The notes: generated from the letters alone by a model not told the origin. DNA of 64,000 nt from Acidovorax sp. A79 (GCF_041154505.1 NZ_AP028672.1:5496501-5560500), one strand, 5' to 3'; positions 38,501 to 48,429 are shown, numbered from the stretch's first letter. Numbers and translations: made by a program.

Positions 38501-40173
38501 TCGCCCCCACGCCTGGCACCGGCATGTCCTCGCTGCCCCCCGGGGGCGCTCCCGCTGCCCCGCTGCTCGACGTGCGGGATCTGCACGTGCGCTTCGGCGC
38601 CAAGGAGGTGGTGCGCGGGGCCAGCTTCACCATCGCAGCCGGCGAAAAACTCGCGCTGGTGGGCGAGTCCGGCTCCGGCAAGACCATCACCGCGCTCAGC
38701 CTGCTGCGGCTGGCGGGCAATGCCGCCATCACCGGCCAGGCCATGCTGCGGGGGCAGCGCGATCTGCTGGCGCTCACGGAGCGCGAGATGCGGGGCGTGC
38801 GCGGCGGCGAGATCGCCATGGTCTTCCAGGAGCCGATGACCGCGCTCAACCCGCTGATGACCATTGGCACGCAGATCGCCGAGATCCTGCAGCTCAAGAA
38901 AGGCCTGACGGGCGAGCAATGCGCGCAGGCCGCCGTTGCGCTGCTGGCCAAGACCGGCATTCCCGAGCCCGCGCGCCGCGCCAACAGCTTTCCCCACCAG
39001 CTCTCGGGCGGCCAGCGCCAGCGCGCCATGATCGCCATGGCCCTGGCCAGCGAGCCGCAGCTGCTGCTGGCCGACGAACCCACCACCGCGCTCGACGTCA
39101 CGCTGCGCGGCCAGATCCTGGACCTGCTGTCCGATCTGCAGCGGCAGAACGGCATGGCGGTGCTGCTGATCACGCACGACCTCAACTTGGTGCGCCGCTT
39201 CGCGGACCGCGTGGCCGTGATGGAGCAGGGCGTGCTGGTGGAGCAGGGGCCCGTGGCCGAGGTGTTCGGCGCGCCGCAGCATGCCTACACCCGCCGCCTG
39301 ATCGCCAGCCAGCCGCGCCGTGACGTGGCACCCGCCGATTCCCCCGCGGGCACGCCGCCGGTGGTCCAGACGCGGGACCTGCGCGTGGTGTACCCCACGC
39401 CGCTCCCCGGCGTGCGGGGATGGTTCCAGAAAGGCGAGTTCGTGGCCGTGCAGGCCGCCACGCTCGCGCTGCCGCCCGGAGAGACGCTGGGCGTGGTGGG
39501 CGAATCCGGGTCGGGCAAATCCACGCTGGCGCAGGCCATCCTGGGCCTGCTGCCCTGCACCGGCCAGCTGCAGGTCGGCGGGCAGGCGTGGCAGCAGCCC
39601 GCCATGCGCAACACGCCCGCCAACCAGCAGCTGCGCCGCCGCGTGCAGGTGGTGTTCCAGGACCCGTTCTCGTCGCTCTCTCCGCGCCTGACGGTCGAAG
39701 AGATCGTGGGCGAGGGCCTCAAGGTGCATGAGCCCGCGCTGGGCGTGGCCCAGCGGCGCGCCCGGGTCGAGGCCGCGCTGGCCGAGGTGGGCCTGGCCGA
39801 GGCCCAGTACCCGCGGCTGCTCGAGCGCTACCCGCATGAATTCTCCGGTGGGCAGCGCCAGCGCCTGGCCATCGCGCGCGCCCTCATCGTGCAACCGCAG
39901 GTGCTCGTGCTCGACGAGCCCACCAGCGCGCTCGACGTCACCATCCAGCAGCAGGTGCTGGGCCTGCTGCAGCGCCTGCAGAAAGAAAAGGGCCTGAGCT
40001 ACCTGCTCATCACCCACGACGTGGACGTGATCCGGGCCATGGCGCACCAGGTGCTGGTGATGAAGGATGGCACCGTGCTGGAAAGCGGCAGCGTGGACGA
40101 GGTGCTGGACGCACCCCGGCACCCGTACACCCAGCGCCTGGTGGCCGCCGCCACCGTGCCCGGGGCGGAGTAG
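38497..40173 (+). CDS. yejF: Peptide/microcin C ABC transporter ATPase (two fused ABC domains)
   Basis: A 558-residue protein with two ATP-binding domains in tandem (about 20-275 and 290-555). Both halves carry Walker A (GESGSGKT and GESGSGKS), signature (LSGGQRQRAMIAMALA and FSGGQRQRLAIARAL) and Walker B (LLLADEPTTALD and VLVLDEPTSALD). This double arrangement is typical of YejF. The start at 38497 overlaps the yejE stop. Confidence 0.93.
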   Translation: MIAPTPGTGMSSLPPGGAPAAPLLDVRDLHVRFGAKEVVRGASFTIAAGEKLALVGESGSGKTITALSLLRLAGNAAITGQAMLRGQRDLLALTEREMRGVRGGEIAMVFQEPMTALNPLMTIGTQIAEILQLKKGLTGEQCAQAAVALLAKTGIPEPARRANSFPHQLSGGQRQRAMIAMALASEPQLLLADEPTTALDVTLRGQILDLLSDLQRQNGMAVLLITHDLNLVRRFADRVAVMEQGVLVEQGPVAEVFGAPQHAYTRRLIASQPRRDVAPADSPAGTPPVVQTRDLRVVYPTPLPGVRGWFQKGEFVAVQAATLALPPGETLGVVGESGSGKSTLAQAILGLLPCTGQLQVGGQAWQQPAMRNTPANQQLRRRVQVVFQDPFSSLSPRLTVEEIVGEGLKVHEPALGVAQRRARVEAALAEVGLAEAQYPRLLERYPHEFSGGQRQRLAIARALIVQPQVLVLDEPTSALDVTIQQQVLGLLQRLQKEKGLSYLLITHDVDVIRAMAHQVLVMKDGTVLESGSVDEVLDAPRHPYTQRLVAAATVPGAE

Positions 40174-40195
40174 TTTCTGTCCGAAATGGCCGCTG

Positions 40196-40214
40196 GCGCT
40201 TGTGGTGAAAGCGC
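40196..40214. repeat. Dispersed intergenic hairpin repeat (copy 4)
   Basis: GCGCTT (40196-40201), 7-base loop, AAGCGC (40209-40214), followed by GCTATTTAATTGGTAGC (40220-40236), another short inverted repeat. It follows yejF. Confidence 0.55.
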
Positions 40215-40352
40215 GGGGCGCTATTTAATTGGTAGCAAAAGAGGCTTGATGCCGGTTGGGTGCGGCGCACCACATCGCATCGCGGTGCTTCGCCGCGGCC
40301 AGGTGCTGGCATCCGGCGCACGGGCTCCACGCCTGCAGCGCCTGGCCTTGCC

Positions 40353-40949
40353 TCAGGTCATCACTGCGCGCCTGGCATGCTGTTCACTGGCGGGCGGCGC
40401 CCACAGGATGCGGCCCACGTCGATGCCCATGGACTGCGCACGCTCGATCAGGTGTTCGCGCACATGCCAGGGCAGGGTGGGGGTGCGCGACAGGATCCAC
40501 AGGTAGTCCTTGCTGGAGCCCACCACCATGGCCCACTGGTAGTTCTCATCCAGCGCCACCACGTTGTAGCCGCCGTAGAACGGCCCGAAGAACGACACCT
40601 TCAACGCCGCGCGCGTGGGCGCATCGACGAAGCTTGCCGTGCCCTCGGCCTCCTTCCATTCCTTGCGCACCGGGTCGTACCCCCGGTTCACCACCTTCAC
40701 GGTGTCGTCGGGGTTGCGGCTGTAGGTGGCGCTGGTCTGGGTGAGGCCGCGCTCGAACGAGTGGTCGATGCGCGCCACCTCGTGCCAGTGGCCGGTGTAG
40801 CGGTCCACATCGAAGCCGGTCACGGCCTGGATGCCTTCGGGCGTGCGTGGCGTGGAGCAGGCCGTGAGCGCCAGCAGCGCCATCAGTGCGGTGGCTCCGA
40901 TCACCAGGGACCAGGGGGAGTGGCGGCGAGGCATGGCGTGGATGCGCAT
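40353..40949 (-). CDS. blc: Outer-membrane lipocalin
   Basis: A 198-residue lipoprotein: signal peptide with lipobox LTAC (Cys at about residue 31), then a lipocalin barrel. The family GxW motif appears as YTGHWHEVARIDHSFERGL; later segments YGGYNVVALDENYQWAMVVG and YLWILSRTP match Blc. Such proteins bind lysophospholipids or fatty acids at the outer membrane. Ends in a longer tail than E. coli Blc. Single gene, convergent with yejF. Confidence 0.9.
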   Translation of the reverse strand: MRIHAMPRRHSPWSLVIGATALMALLALTACSTPRTPEGIQAVTGFDVDRYTGHWHEVARIDHSFERGLTQTSATYSRNPDDTVKVVNRGYDPVRKEWKEAEGTASFVDAPTRAALKVSFFGPFYGGYNVVALDENYQWAMVVGSSKDYLWILSRTPTLPWHVREHLIERAQSMGIDVGRILWAPPASEQHARRAVMT

Positions 40950-41240
40950 GGGATTGCTCCTGCGGTGGCGGCTTTCGAGGGTGCGTTGCAGGGCTTTGTG
41001 GGCATGCGCTGCGCGGCGGTTGTCTGTGCATTTCGACTGTAGGCACGGCGGCTGCCCCGGCGTGTAGGCGCAGGCTGGCAGCGCCTGTCGGCGCGGCGCA
41101 GGGGTTGTGTGCGGGGCTCAACGCCCGGCAGCGCGGCGTTGACGGACCGGCGGCAGTCGTCCAGGCGTAGAGTGGGGCCAGGCGCCTTCTGCCTGTTTGC
41201 TGCCTGTTGGCGAATGCGCCCCGATCGGAGAGGAACACCC

Positions 41241-41798
41241 ATGACCGCCCACCCCCACCCTGCGCACAACGCCCCACCCCTGGAAGACGGCCCGCCCCGG
41301 GTGGACCCCTTGCGCTTTCACCGGCGCCATGAGCACCTGGCCCCTACCTTCGGCACGGACCGGTTTGCGTTGCAGGCCGAGGCCTTTGCGCGGTTCTTTG
41401 GCACGCCGCTGTTTCTCGGTGCGCAGACGCTGATCGTGGCGGCGTGGATCTTGATCAACGTGCTGGGTGCCGCCAGGTTCGATCCCTATCCGTTCATCCT
41501 GCTCAACCTTGCGTTCAGCCTGCAGGCGGCCTACGCCGCGCCGCTCATCCTGCTCGCCCAGACGCGGCAGGCCGCGCGCGACAAGCACCATGCCGACGCG
41601 GATGCGCAGCACCGCGAGGCGCTGGCCATCGCCAGCGAACAACGCCAGGCCATTGCCGCGCAGAATGCCGCGCAGGTGCTGGAGCTGCTGCAGCAAAACA
41701 CCCTGTTGACCGAACAGACGCGCCAGCTCACGCTGCGCGTCGAAGCACTGACTGTGGAGATCCACCAGCGATTTGTCACGCAGGCCGCGCGGCCGTGA
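41241..41798 (+). CDS. DUF1003 membrane protein
   Basis: A 185-residue protein with two membrane helices (about 54-73, FLGAQTLIVAAWILINVLG; about 82-105, PYPFILLNLAFSLQAAYAAP) followed by LILLAQTRQAARDKHHADAD, the DUF1003 hallmark. The C-terminal 80 residues form a coiled coil. GAGAGGAA precedes the ATG. Function unknown; some relatives are annotated as cyclic-nucleotide-binding-like on weak grounds. Confidence 0.85.
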   Translation: MTAHPHPAHNAPPLEDGPPRVDPLRFHRRHEHLAPTFGTDRFALQAEAFARFFGTPLFLGAQTLIVAAWILINVLGAARFDPYPFILLNLAFSLQAAYAAPLILLAQTRQAARDKHHADADAQHREALAIASEQRQAIAAQNAAQVLELLQQNTLLTEQTRQLTLRVEALTVEIHQRFVTQAARP

Positions 41799-41880
41799 CG
41801 GGACGGATCCACGAACGACTTCCCGCCATCCACGCGGACCCGGGCCATGCCCTCCTGCTCCTTGCCCACCACACCGCGGA

Positions 41881-42516
41881 ATGTCCATGCCCCCACCATC
41901 CCCGCCATCTCCTTCGCCCCCTCCGGCCCCGCCGGTGGCTTCATCGCCGTCGCCCCAGGGGGGTGATGCGGACGTCGATATCGCGTCGCTGTACCGCCGG
42001 GTCCATGGCCTTGCCGTGCCAGGGCAGCTGGCCACCGCCCTGCACATGGGGGCGGAGCACACCGTGGTGGCGACGGGGCTGGATCCTCAGCTGCCCTCCG
42101 TCGTGCTGACCCTGGCGCTGGGCAGCCAGAAGACGGCGCGCGATTTTTTCCGCGGGGCGCTTCCCACCCCCTTCGAGCTGGAGACCGCCATTGCGCGGGT
42201 GGAGGACGAGGTCTACGCCGCCCATGTCCGCCATCGCCCCTGGGTGCCGCAGGGTGCGGTGGTCGCGCCTTGTTCCGCAGACCCGGCGCTGCACGAGATC
42301 GCCACCCTGGCGGGCATTGCGCCAGGGCCGCGGCGCATGCTCACTCTCGATGCCCTGGAGCATGTGTTCAACCGGCTTGTCTCCGTATCCCAAGGGCGTC
42401 CGGCTTCGCAGGAGGGGTTGCCCGCCCACGCTGCGTTCGCGGCCACCCTGCTGGTGCTGCGCGAGCTGATGCACCACATGCCGTTCGGGGCGCTCACGCT
42501 GATGGACGGTGCCTGA
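41881..42516 (+). CDS. Hypothetical protein
   Basis: About 211 residues, with a Pro/Ser-rich N-terminus (about 1-30) and a mixed helical body (ASLYRRVHGLAVPGQLATAL, ETAIARVEDEVYAAHVRHRP, LTLDALEHVFNRLVSVSQG). No signal peptide and no membrane segment. The start is uncertain: ATGs at 41881 and 41887 are equally possible and the ribosome site is weak. It follows the DUF1003 gene by 82 bases on the same strand. I recognise no family. Confidence 0.55.
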   Translation: MSMPPPSPPSPSPPPAPPVASSPSPQGGDADVDIASLYRRVHGLAVPGQLATALHMGAEHTVVATGLDPQLPSVVLTLALGSQKTARDFFRGALPTPFELETAIARVEDEVYAAHVRHRPWVPQGAVVAPCSADPALHEIATLAGIAPGPRRMLTLDALEHVFNRLVSVSQGRPASQEGLPAHAAFAATLLVLRELMHHMPFGALTLMDGA

Positions 42517-42730
42517 GGGGCAGCGAGCCGATGGGTGGCCCAACGCTGGACGGTGCGGGCATGTGGTGGAAAGCGGCGCGGAGAGCGTGCGCCGCTCGTC
42601 GCCAAGTCTGGGTGTTGTCCTACAGACACGCGCCGGGATGCCTCTAAGGTTGTTTGTGTGAATTTTTCACATTCTTCGGGATGCTCCCCTGGTCCCGCAG
42701 CCGCCAACATCTCACCAAAGAGGCCACCCC

Positions 42731-43891
42731 ATGAAAACACATCCTTGTCTGCGCACCGTCCTGTGTGCACTGTCCATCGCCAGCCTTGCCGCCTGCGGGG
42801 GCGGTGGTGGAGGTGGCGAAACCAGCGGAAATGGCACGTTGCGCCTGGCGATGACGGATGCCCCCAGCTGCGGCTATTCCGCCGTGAATGTCACGGTCGA
42901 GAAAGTACGCGTCCACCAGAGCAGCAATGCCTCGGACAACGATGCGGGCTGGTCCGAGATCGTGCTGAACCCGGCACGCAGGGTGGACCTGCTGACGCTG
43001 ACGAACGGTGTGCTCATGGAGCTGGGGCAGGTGCCGCTGCCCGCGGGAAAGTACACGCAGTTGCGGCTCGTGCTGGCCAGCAACACAGGGGCCCAGCCGC
43101 TGGCCAATTCGGTGGTCCCCACCGGCGCATCGGAAGTAGCGCTGAAAACGCCGAGCGGGCAGCAATCGGGCGTCAAGACGAATGTGAATATCGACGTGGG
43201 CGCCAATCAGATGGCCGACTTCGTTCTGGACTTCGATGCCTGCAAGTCGGTGGTGGCCGCTGGCGCCTCGGGCCAGTATCTTCTCAAACCCGTGGTGTCG
43301 GTGATCCCGCGCTTCGTTTCCGGTGTGCAGGGCTATGTGGAACCCGGCACGGGCACCAGCGTCTCCCTGCAGTTCAACGGTGAGCTGGTGCGCGCCACCA
43401 CCCCCGACAGCGCGGGCAGGTTCCTGCTCCAGCCGGTGGCTCCGGGCAACTACACGCTGGTCGTCGTGGGTGCGGGGCGCACCACCACGGTGGTCACGGG
43501 GGTACCGGTGGCCGCCGAGACAGTGACTTCCGTGGGCGCGGGCGCCGCGCCTTTGAGCCTGCAGCCATCTCCGGTCGCGACGGTGAAGGGCACCGCCCCG
43601 GTGGACACCATGGTGCGGGTGCTCCAGCCCTTGTCGGTAGGGGGCACGATCGAAGTGGCCGGCCGGGGCGTTGACGGGGTGACAGGGGCCTACGGCTTCA
43701 CGGTACCTACCCTCGCGCCGCGGGTCGCCCCCTATGCCGCGCCGGGCACCAGCCTGGTGTTTGCCGCGGACTCCGCGGCGGCGGGGCGCTACGCTGTTCA
43801 GGCCCGCCTGGGTGGTTTTGCCGACAAGACGCAGGCACTGCCTGTCCTGACGGAGGGTGCCGTACAAACCACGGATTTCACCTTCCCCTGA
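42731..43891 (+). CDS. DUF4382-like lipoprotein
   Basis: A 386-residue lipoprotein: signal peptide with lipobox LAAC (Cys at about residue 22) followed by a Gly run. Residues about 35-175 resemble DUF4382 (LRLAMTDAPSCGYSAVNVTV, EKVRVHQSS, MELGQVPLPAGKYTQLRLVL). Residues about 195-260 look like a carboxypeptidase-regulatory-like beta sandwich (GRFLLQPVAPGNYTLVVVGA), and another such domain ends the protein. Surface-exposed or periplasmic beta-sandwich protein of unknown ligand. Single gene. Confidence 0.78.
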   Translation: MKTHPCLRTVLCALSIASLAACGGGGGGGETSGNGTLRLAMTDAPSCGYSAVNVTVEKVRVHQSSNASDNDAGWSEIVLNPARRVDLLTLTNGVLMELGQVPLPAGKYTQLRLVLASNTGAQPLANSVVPTGASEVALKTPSGQQSGVKTNVNIDVGANQMADFVLDFDACKSVVAAGASGQYLLKPVVSVIPRFVSGVQGYVEPGTGTSVSLQFNGELVRATTPDSAGRFLLQPVAPGNYTLVVVGAGRTTTVVTGVPVAAETVTSVGAGAAPLSLQPSPVATVKGTAPVDTMVRVLQPLSVGGTIEVAGRGVDGVTGAYGFTVPTLAPRVAPYAAPGTSLVFAADSAAAGRYAVQARLGGFADKTQALPVLTEGAVQTTDFTFP

Positions 43892-43993
43892 CACCGCGGG
43901 CGGAGGGCACCGCCCCGCCTGCGATGAATGGCAGCGGGGCGGCCTTTCAGGACGGGGGGCGCGTCTCGGCGCCTGTCGGCCAGGGCGGTGATG

Positions 43994-44920
43994 TCAGGGC
44001 TCTCCGGCCGGCCGCGCCACGAGGTCTTTCCGGTCGCCGGAAAACCAGGCCGCCAGGAAATCCGCCAGCGCCCGCGTCTTGGCCGACAGGTCGCTGCGGG
44101 TGGGGTACACCAGCGTCACGTCCGCCGCGGGCAAGGCCCAGGCGGGCAGAACGCGCCGCAGGCGGCCAGCGGCCAGGTGGGCTGCCACGTCCCACTCGGA
44201 GCGCATCAGCACGCCGTGGCCTTCCAGGGCCCAGGTGGTGGCGGCCGCGCCATCGTTGGTGCTGAGCATGCCGCGCACCTTCACCGTTTCCTGCCGCCCG
44301 CCCTGGTGCAGGTGCCAGGTGCCATAGGTTTCATCGCTTTCGCGGATCACGATGCACAGGTGGGCCAGCAGGTCGGCGGGCTGGGCGGGCTCGCCCGCGT
44401 GGGCCAGGTAGGCCGGCGACGCGCACAGCACGCGCCGGTTGGCCATCAGCCTGCGGGCCGTGAGGCGCGAGTCGGGCAGGTCGCCAAAGCGCACGGCGGC
44501 ATCCAGGCCCTGTTCCACCAGGTTCACGGGCCGGTCGGTCAGGTGCAGTTGCACCTCCACTTCGGGGTAGGCGCGCGAGAAGGCCGACAGGGCCGGCGCG
44601 ATGTGAACGCGGCCAAAGCCCAGCGTGGCCGCCAGCTTGATGAGCCCGCGCGGCGAGCTGCGCGCGCCGGCCACCGTGCGCTCCAGCGCCTCCAGGTCGC
44701 CCAGGATGCGGGCACCATCCAGCAGGTAGGTCTCGCCCTCGGGCGTGAGGTGGATGCGCCGCGTGGTGCGGTGCAGAAGGCGCACGCCCAGCCGGTGCTC
44801 CAGCTGGGCCAGGCGCCGGCTGACCGCGGGCGGGGTGATGCCCATCTGCTGCGCGGCGGCGGCCAGGCTGCCTTCCTTCATGAGCAAGGCAAAGAAGCGC
44901 AGGTCCGAAAAGCCGTCCAT
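43994..44920 (-). CDS. LysR-family regulator
   Basis: A 308-residue regulator of the CrgA/AphB subgroup: N-terminal winged helix (LRFFALLMKEGSLAAAAQQM, GITPPAVSRRLAQLEHRLGV) and effector domain from about residue 90 (RGLIKLAATLGFGRVHIAPA). The ATG at 44920 has GAGG nine bases upstream; the ATG at 44935 has none and sits inside the likely operator. Divergent from the tctC-hydrolase-leuCD operon, which it probably controls. Confidence 0.85.
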   Translation of the reverse strand: MDGFSDLRFFALLMKEGSLAAAAQQMGITPPAVSRRLAQLEHRLGVRLLHRTTRRIHLTPEGETYLLDGARILGDLEALERTVAGARSSPRGLIKLAATLGFGRVHIAPALSAFSRAYPEVEVQLHLTDRPVNLVEQGLDAAVRFGDLPDSRLTARRLMANRRVLCASPAYLAHAGEPAQPADLLAHLCIVIRESDETYGTWHLHQGGRQETVKVRGMLSTNDGAAATTWALEGHGVLMRSEWDVAAHLAAGRLRRVLPAWALPAADVTLVYPTRSDLSAKTRALADFLAAWFSGDRKDLVARPAGEP

Positions 44921-44929
44921 GGGTACCTC

Positions 44930-44952
44930 ATTCATGCGTTGAATTTATGAAT
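44930..44952. promoter_or_regulatory. Putative LysR operator upstream of tctC
   Basis: ATTCAT (44930-44935) and ATGAAT (44947-44952) form an inverted repeat separated by 11 bases in an AT-rich gap between divergent genes. This fits a LysR-type binding site; it overlaps the start region of the LysR gene. Confidence 0.5.
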
Positions 44953-45032
44953 GAAATGATTTTGACGGTATTTATGGCGTTGAACATCACTCATAAGATC
45001 CAGCCACAACAAATACCCGCAGGAGACAACCC

Positions 45033-46046
45033 ATGACCGATTCCACCCCCCCGACACCGTCCCTGTTTCCCCGCCGGCTGGCTGTGGCGGCAACGGCCGC
45101 CGCCACGCTGGCACTGCTGTCGCCCGCTGCGGCCCTGGCCCAGCCAGCGGCTTATCCCAACAAGGCCATCAAGCTCGTGGTCCCCTATGCGCCGGGCGGC
45201 AGCGCCGACATCGCCGCGCGGCTCATCACCGATGAATGGGGCAAGGCGCTGGGCGGCTCGCTGTTCATCGAGAACAAGGGCGGCGCGGGCGGCAACATCG
45301 GCGTGGACATGGTGGCCAAGTCCGCACCGGACGGCTACACCGTCGGCCTGCAGACCGTGTCCCTGGCCATCAACCCCAGCCTGACGGCCAAGATGCCCTA
45401 CGACACCCTGAAGGACCTGGCGCCCATCGGCATGGTGGCCAGTTCGCAGCATGTGCTGGTGGTCAACAACGCCTTGCCCGCCAAGAACATCAAGGAACTG
45501 GTGGCGCTGCTCAAGGCGCAGCCGGGCAAGTACTCGTATGGCTCGGCCGGCGCGGGCAGCACCTTCCACATGTCGGCCGAGTTGTTCAAGGCCGTGGCGG
45601 GCACGCCCATCGTGCACATACCCTACCGCGGCGGCGGCCCGGCCATGATCGACACCATGTCGGGCCAGGTGGCGCTGAGCTTTCCGGTGCTGTCGGCCGC
45701 GCAGCCGCATGTGCAAGCGGGCAAGCTCAGGGCGCTGGGCGTCACCGGTACCAAGCGCTCGGCGCTCATGCCTGACGTGCCCACCATTGCCGAGGCGGGC
45801 CTGCCTGGCTACGCGTTTGAAACCTGGTTCATCGTGTTCGCGCCGGCCGGCACGCCCAAGCCGGTCGTCGACAAACTCAACACCACCCTGAACCAGGCGC
45901 TCAACACCCCGGCGCTCAAGGAGCGCATGGCCAAGGACGGTTTCGACCCCATTCCATCGACGCCCGAGCAGGCCCGCGCACGGCTCGAAAAAGAGATGCC
46001 GCAGTGGGCCAAATTGATCAGGGAGCGGGGCATCACCGCCGAATAG
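45033..46046 (+). CDS. Tripartite tricarboxylate transporter binding protein (Bug/TctC)
   Basis: A 337-residue periplasmic binding protein with signal peptide (about 1-37, ending ALAQP). Bug features are YPNKAIKLVVPYAPGGSADI, ENKGGAGGNIGVDMVAKSAP and KYSYGSAGAGSTFHMSAELF. The tctA and tctB membrane genes are absent here, as for many orphan Bug proteins of this bacterial group. First gene of a four-gene operon; the ligand is probably the organic acid degraded by the downstream enzymes. Confidence 0.9.
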   Translation: MTDSTPPTPSLFPRRLAVAATAAATLALLSPAAALAQPAAYPNKAIKLVVPYAPGGSADIAARLITDEWGKALGGSLFIENKGGAGGNIGVDMVAKSAPDGYTVGLQTVSLAINPSLTAKMPYDTLKDLAPIGMVASSQHVLVVNNALPAKNIKELVALLKAQPGKYSYGSAGAGSTFHMSAELFKAVAGTPIVHIPYRGGGPAMIDTMSGQVALSFPVLSAAQPHVQAGKLRALGVTGTKRSALMPDVPTIAEAGLPGYAFETWFIVFAPAGTPKPVVDKLNTTLNQALNTPALKERMAKDGFDPIPSTPEQARARLEKEMPQWAKLIRERGITAE

Positions 46047-46071
46047 GCACCGCCGCAATTTCAACGACACC

Positions 46072-46977
46072 ATGACCACGACGACTCCGCTTTTCCCCGG
46101 CTTCACCCCCCACCGTGTGCCCACGCCCGACGGCCAGCACATCCACGCGCTGGTGGGCGGCACGGGCCCGGCCCTGCTGCTGCTGCACGGCCACCCGCAG
46201 ACCTCGGCCATCTGGCACAAGGTGGCGCCGGTGCTGGCCCGGCACTTCACGCTGGTGCTGGCGGATTTGCGGGGCTATGGCGATTCCGCAAAACCTGCTG
46301 GGGATGCCGAGCATGCCCTCTACAGCAAGCGCACCATGGCCGCCGACATGCTGGCCGTGATGCAGCACCTGGGCCACCCACGCTTCACCGTGCTGGCCCA
46401 CGACCGGGGCGCCCGCGTGGCGCACCGCCTGGCGGCCGACCACCCGGCCGCCGTGTTGCGCATGGTGCTGCTGGACATCGCCCCCACGCTGACCATGTAC
46501 GAACAGACCAGCAACGCCTTTGCGCGTGCCTACTGGCACTGGTTCTTTTTGATCCAGCCCGCGCCGCTGCCCGAGCGCCTGATCGAGGCCGACCCCGCCG
46601 CCTATGTGCGCGACGTGATGGGCCGGCGCAGCGCCGGCCTGGCCCCGTTCGACCCGCGGGCCCTGGCCGAGTACGTGCGCTGCCTGGGCCTGCCCGGTAC
46701 GGCCCACGGCATCTGCGAGGACTACCGCGCCGCCGCCGGCATCGACCTGGTGCATGACCGCGCCGATCGCGACGCGGGCCGCCAGCTGGCCATGCCGCTC
46801 CTGGCCCTGTGGGGCGAGCAGGGCGTGGTGCACCAGTGCTTTGCGCCCCTGGCCGAGTGGCAGCGCGTGGCGGCCGACGTGCGCGGCCACGCACTGCCTT
46901 GCGGCCACTACATCGCCGAGGAGGCGCCGGATGCGCTGCTCGACGCGGCGCTGCCCTTCCTGCTGGCCGACCGGTAA
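46072..46977 (+). CDS. Alpha/beta hydrolase, haloacetate dehalogenase-like
   Basis: A 301-residue alpha/beta hydrolase. The nucleophile elbow is AHDRGARVAHR, with Asp as nucleophile and two Arg as in fluoroacetate dehalogenases. The oxyanion segment is HGHPQT, DLRGYGDS follows, the halide-binding pair appears in YWHWFFL, and the catalytic His is in GHYIAEE. These match haloacetate dehalogenases (DehH1/FAc-DEX type). Because it sits between a Bug binding protein and aconitase-family genes, its natural substrate may instead be an ester or lactone; dehalogenase activity is not proved. Confidence 0.8.
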   Translation: MTTTTPLFPGFTPHRVPTPDGQHIHALVGGTGPALLLLHGHPQTSAIWHKVAPVLARHFTLVLADLRGYGDSAKPAGDAEHALYSKRTMAADMLAVMQHLGHPRFTVLAHDRGARVAHRLAADHPAAVLRMVLLDIAPTLTMYEQTSNAFARAYWHWFFLIQPAPLPERLIEADPAAYVRDVMGRRSAGLAPFDPRALAEYVRCLGLPGTAHGICEDYRAAAGIDLVHDRADRDAGRQLAMPLLALWGEQGVVHQCFAPLAEWQRVAADVRGHALPCGHYIAEEAPDALLDAALPFLLADR

Positions 46978-47010
46978 GGCTGCACCCAACGACAACCCCC
47001 GACGCTGACC

Positions 47011-48429
47011 ATGACCACTCCCTCAACGCTCTACCAAAAGCTGGTGGCATCGCACACCGTGGCCGTTCTGGACGAACAGAACGTTCTGCTGTTCTGCGAC
47101 CTGCACCTGATGAACGAATACACCAGCCCCCAGGCCTTTGCCGGCCTGCACGAGGCCGGGCGCGGCGTGCCCGTGCCGGGGCAGAACGTGGCGGTGGTGA
47201 GCCACATCATCCCCACGCACCCGGTGCGCTGGCGCACCATCCAGGACCCGCCTTCGGCCCTGCAGGCCAGCAACCTCAAGGCCAACTGCGACCGCCACGG
47301 CATCCCGCTGTTCGACACCAACGACCCGCTGCAGGGCATCGAGCACGTGATCGCGCCCGAGCACGGCATGGTGCGCCCGGGCATGGTCATCATCTGCGGT
47401 GACAGCCACACCACCACGTACGGCGCGCTGGGCGCGCTGGGCTTCGGCATCGGCACGTCGGAGGTCGAGCACGTGCTGGCCACCCAGACCCTCGTCTACC
47501 GCCTCGCCAAGGACATGCGCATCCGCGTGGACGGTGTGCTGCCCACGGGGACCACGGCCAAGGACCTGATCCTCATGGTCATCAACCGCATCGGCGCGCA
47601 AGGCGCACGCGGCTACGTGGTGGAGTTCTGCGGCAGCGCCATCAGCGCGCTGTCGGTGGAGGCGCGCTTCACGCTGTGCAACATGGCGGTGGAGGCGGGT
47701 GCGCGCGGCGCGCTGATCGCGCCCGACGCCACCGCCATCGACTATGTGCTGGCCAAGGCCCCCGACATCACCGGCGAGGTCCGCACGCAGGCCCTGGCCC
47801 ACTGGGCCACGCTGGGCAGTGACGCGGGCGCCGTGTTCGACGTGGAGCATGTGTTCGACGCCAGCGCCGTGGCCCCCTTCGTCACCTGGGGCACCAGCCC
47901 CGACCAGGCCATGGCCATCCACGCCACCGTGCCCCGGCCCGAGGACATCACCGACGCCGTGCAGCGCAGCAGCGCCGAGCAGGCCCTGCGCTACACGGCC
48001 CTGGCGGCAGGGCAGCCGCTGGCGGGCGTGCCGGTGCAGCATGTGTTCATCGGCTCGTGCACCAATGCGCGCATCGAGGACCTGCGCGAGGTGGACCGCA
48101 TCGTCGGCACCCGCCACGTGGCCAGTGGCGTGCGCGCCATGGTTGTGCCCGGCTCGGGCGCCGTGAAGGCCCAGGCCGAGGCCGAGGGCATCGCCGCGCG
48201 CCTGGTGGCCGCGGGCTTCGAGTGGCGCCAGCCCGGCTGCTCCATGTGCCTGGCCATGAACGACGACGTGCTGGCCCCCGGCCAGCGCTGCGCCTCCACC
48301 ACCAACCGCAATTTCGAGGGCCGCCAGGGCCGTGGCGCCATCACCCACCTGATGAGCCCGGCCATGGCCGCCGCCGCCGCCGTCACGGGCTGCATCACCG
48401 ACGTAAGAACCCTGGAGGTGACCGCATGA
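47011..48429 (+). CDS. leuC: Aconitase-family large subunit (LeuC-like)
   Basis: A 472-residue protein resembling 3-isopropylmalate dehydratase large subunit. Three Fe-S ligand Cys occur in IGSCTNARIEDL (about residue 350) and QPGCSMCLAMN (about 410-413). Substrate loop ICGDSHTTTYGALGALGFGI is intact. Its stop overlaps the small-subunit start (ATGA). The catabolic setting (Bug protein, hydrolase, LysR) suggests a paralogue acting on another hydroxy or unsaturated dicarboxylate rather than in leucine synthesis. The symbol is by family similarity. Confidence 0.8.
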   Translation: MTTPSTLYQKLVASHTVAVLDEQNVLLFCDLHLMNEYTSPQAFAGLHEAGRGVPVPGQNVAVVSHIIPTHPVRWRTIQDPPSALQASNLKANCDRHGIPLFDTNDPLQGIEHVIAPEHGMVRPGMVIICGDSHTTTYGALGALGFGIGTSEVEHVLATQTLVYRLAKDMRIRVDGVLPTGTTAKDLILMVINRIGAQGARGYVVEFCGSAISALSVEARFTLCNMAVEAGARGALIAPDATAIDYVLAKAPDITGEVRTQALAHWATLGSDAGAVFDVEHVFDASAVAPFVTWGTSPDQAMAIHATVPRPEDITDAVQRSSAEQALRYTALAAGQPLAGVPVQHVFIGSCTNARIEDLREVDRIVGTRHVASGVRAMVVPGSGAVKAQAEAEGIAARLVAAGFEWRQPGCSMCLAMNDDVLAPGQRCASTTNRNFEGRQGRGAITHLMSPAMAAAAAVTGCITDVRTLEVTA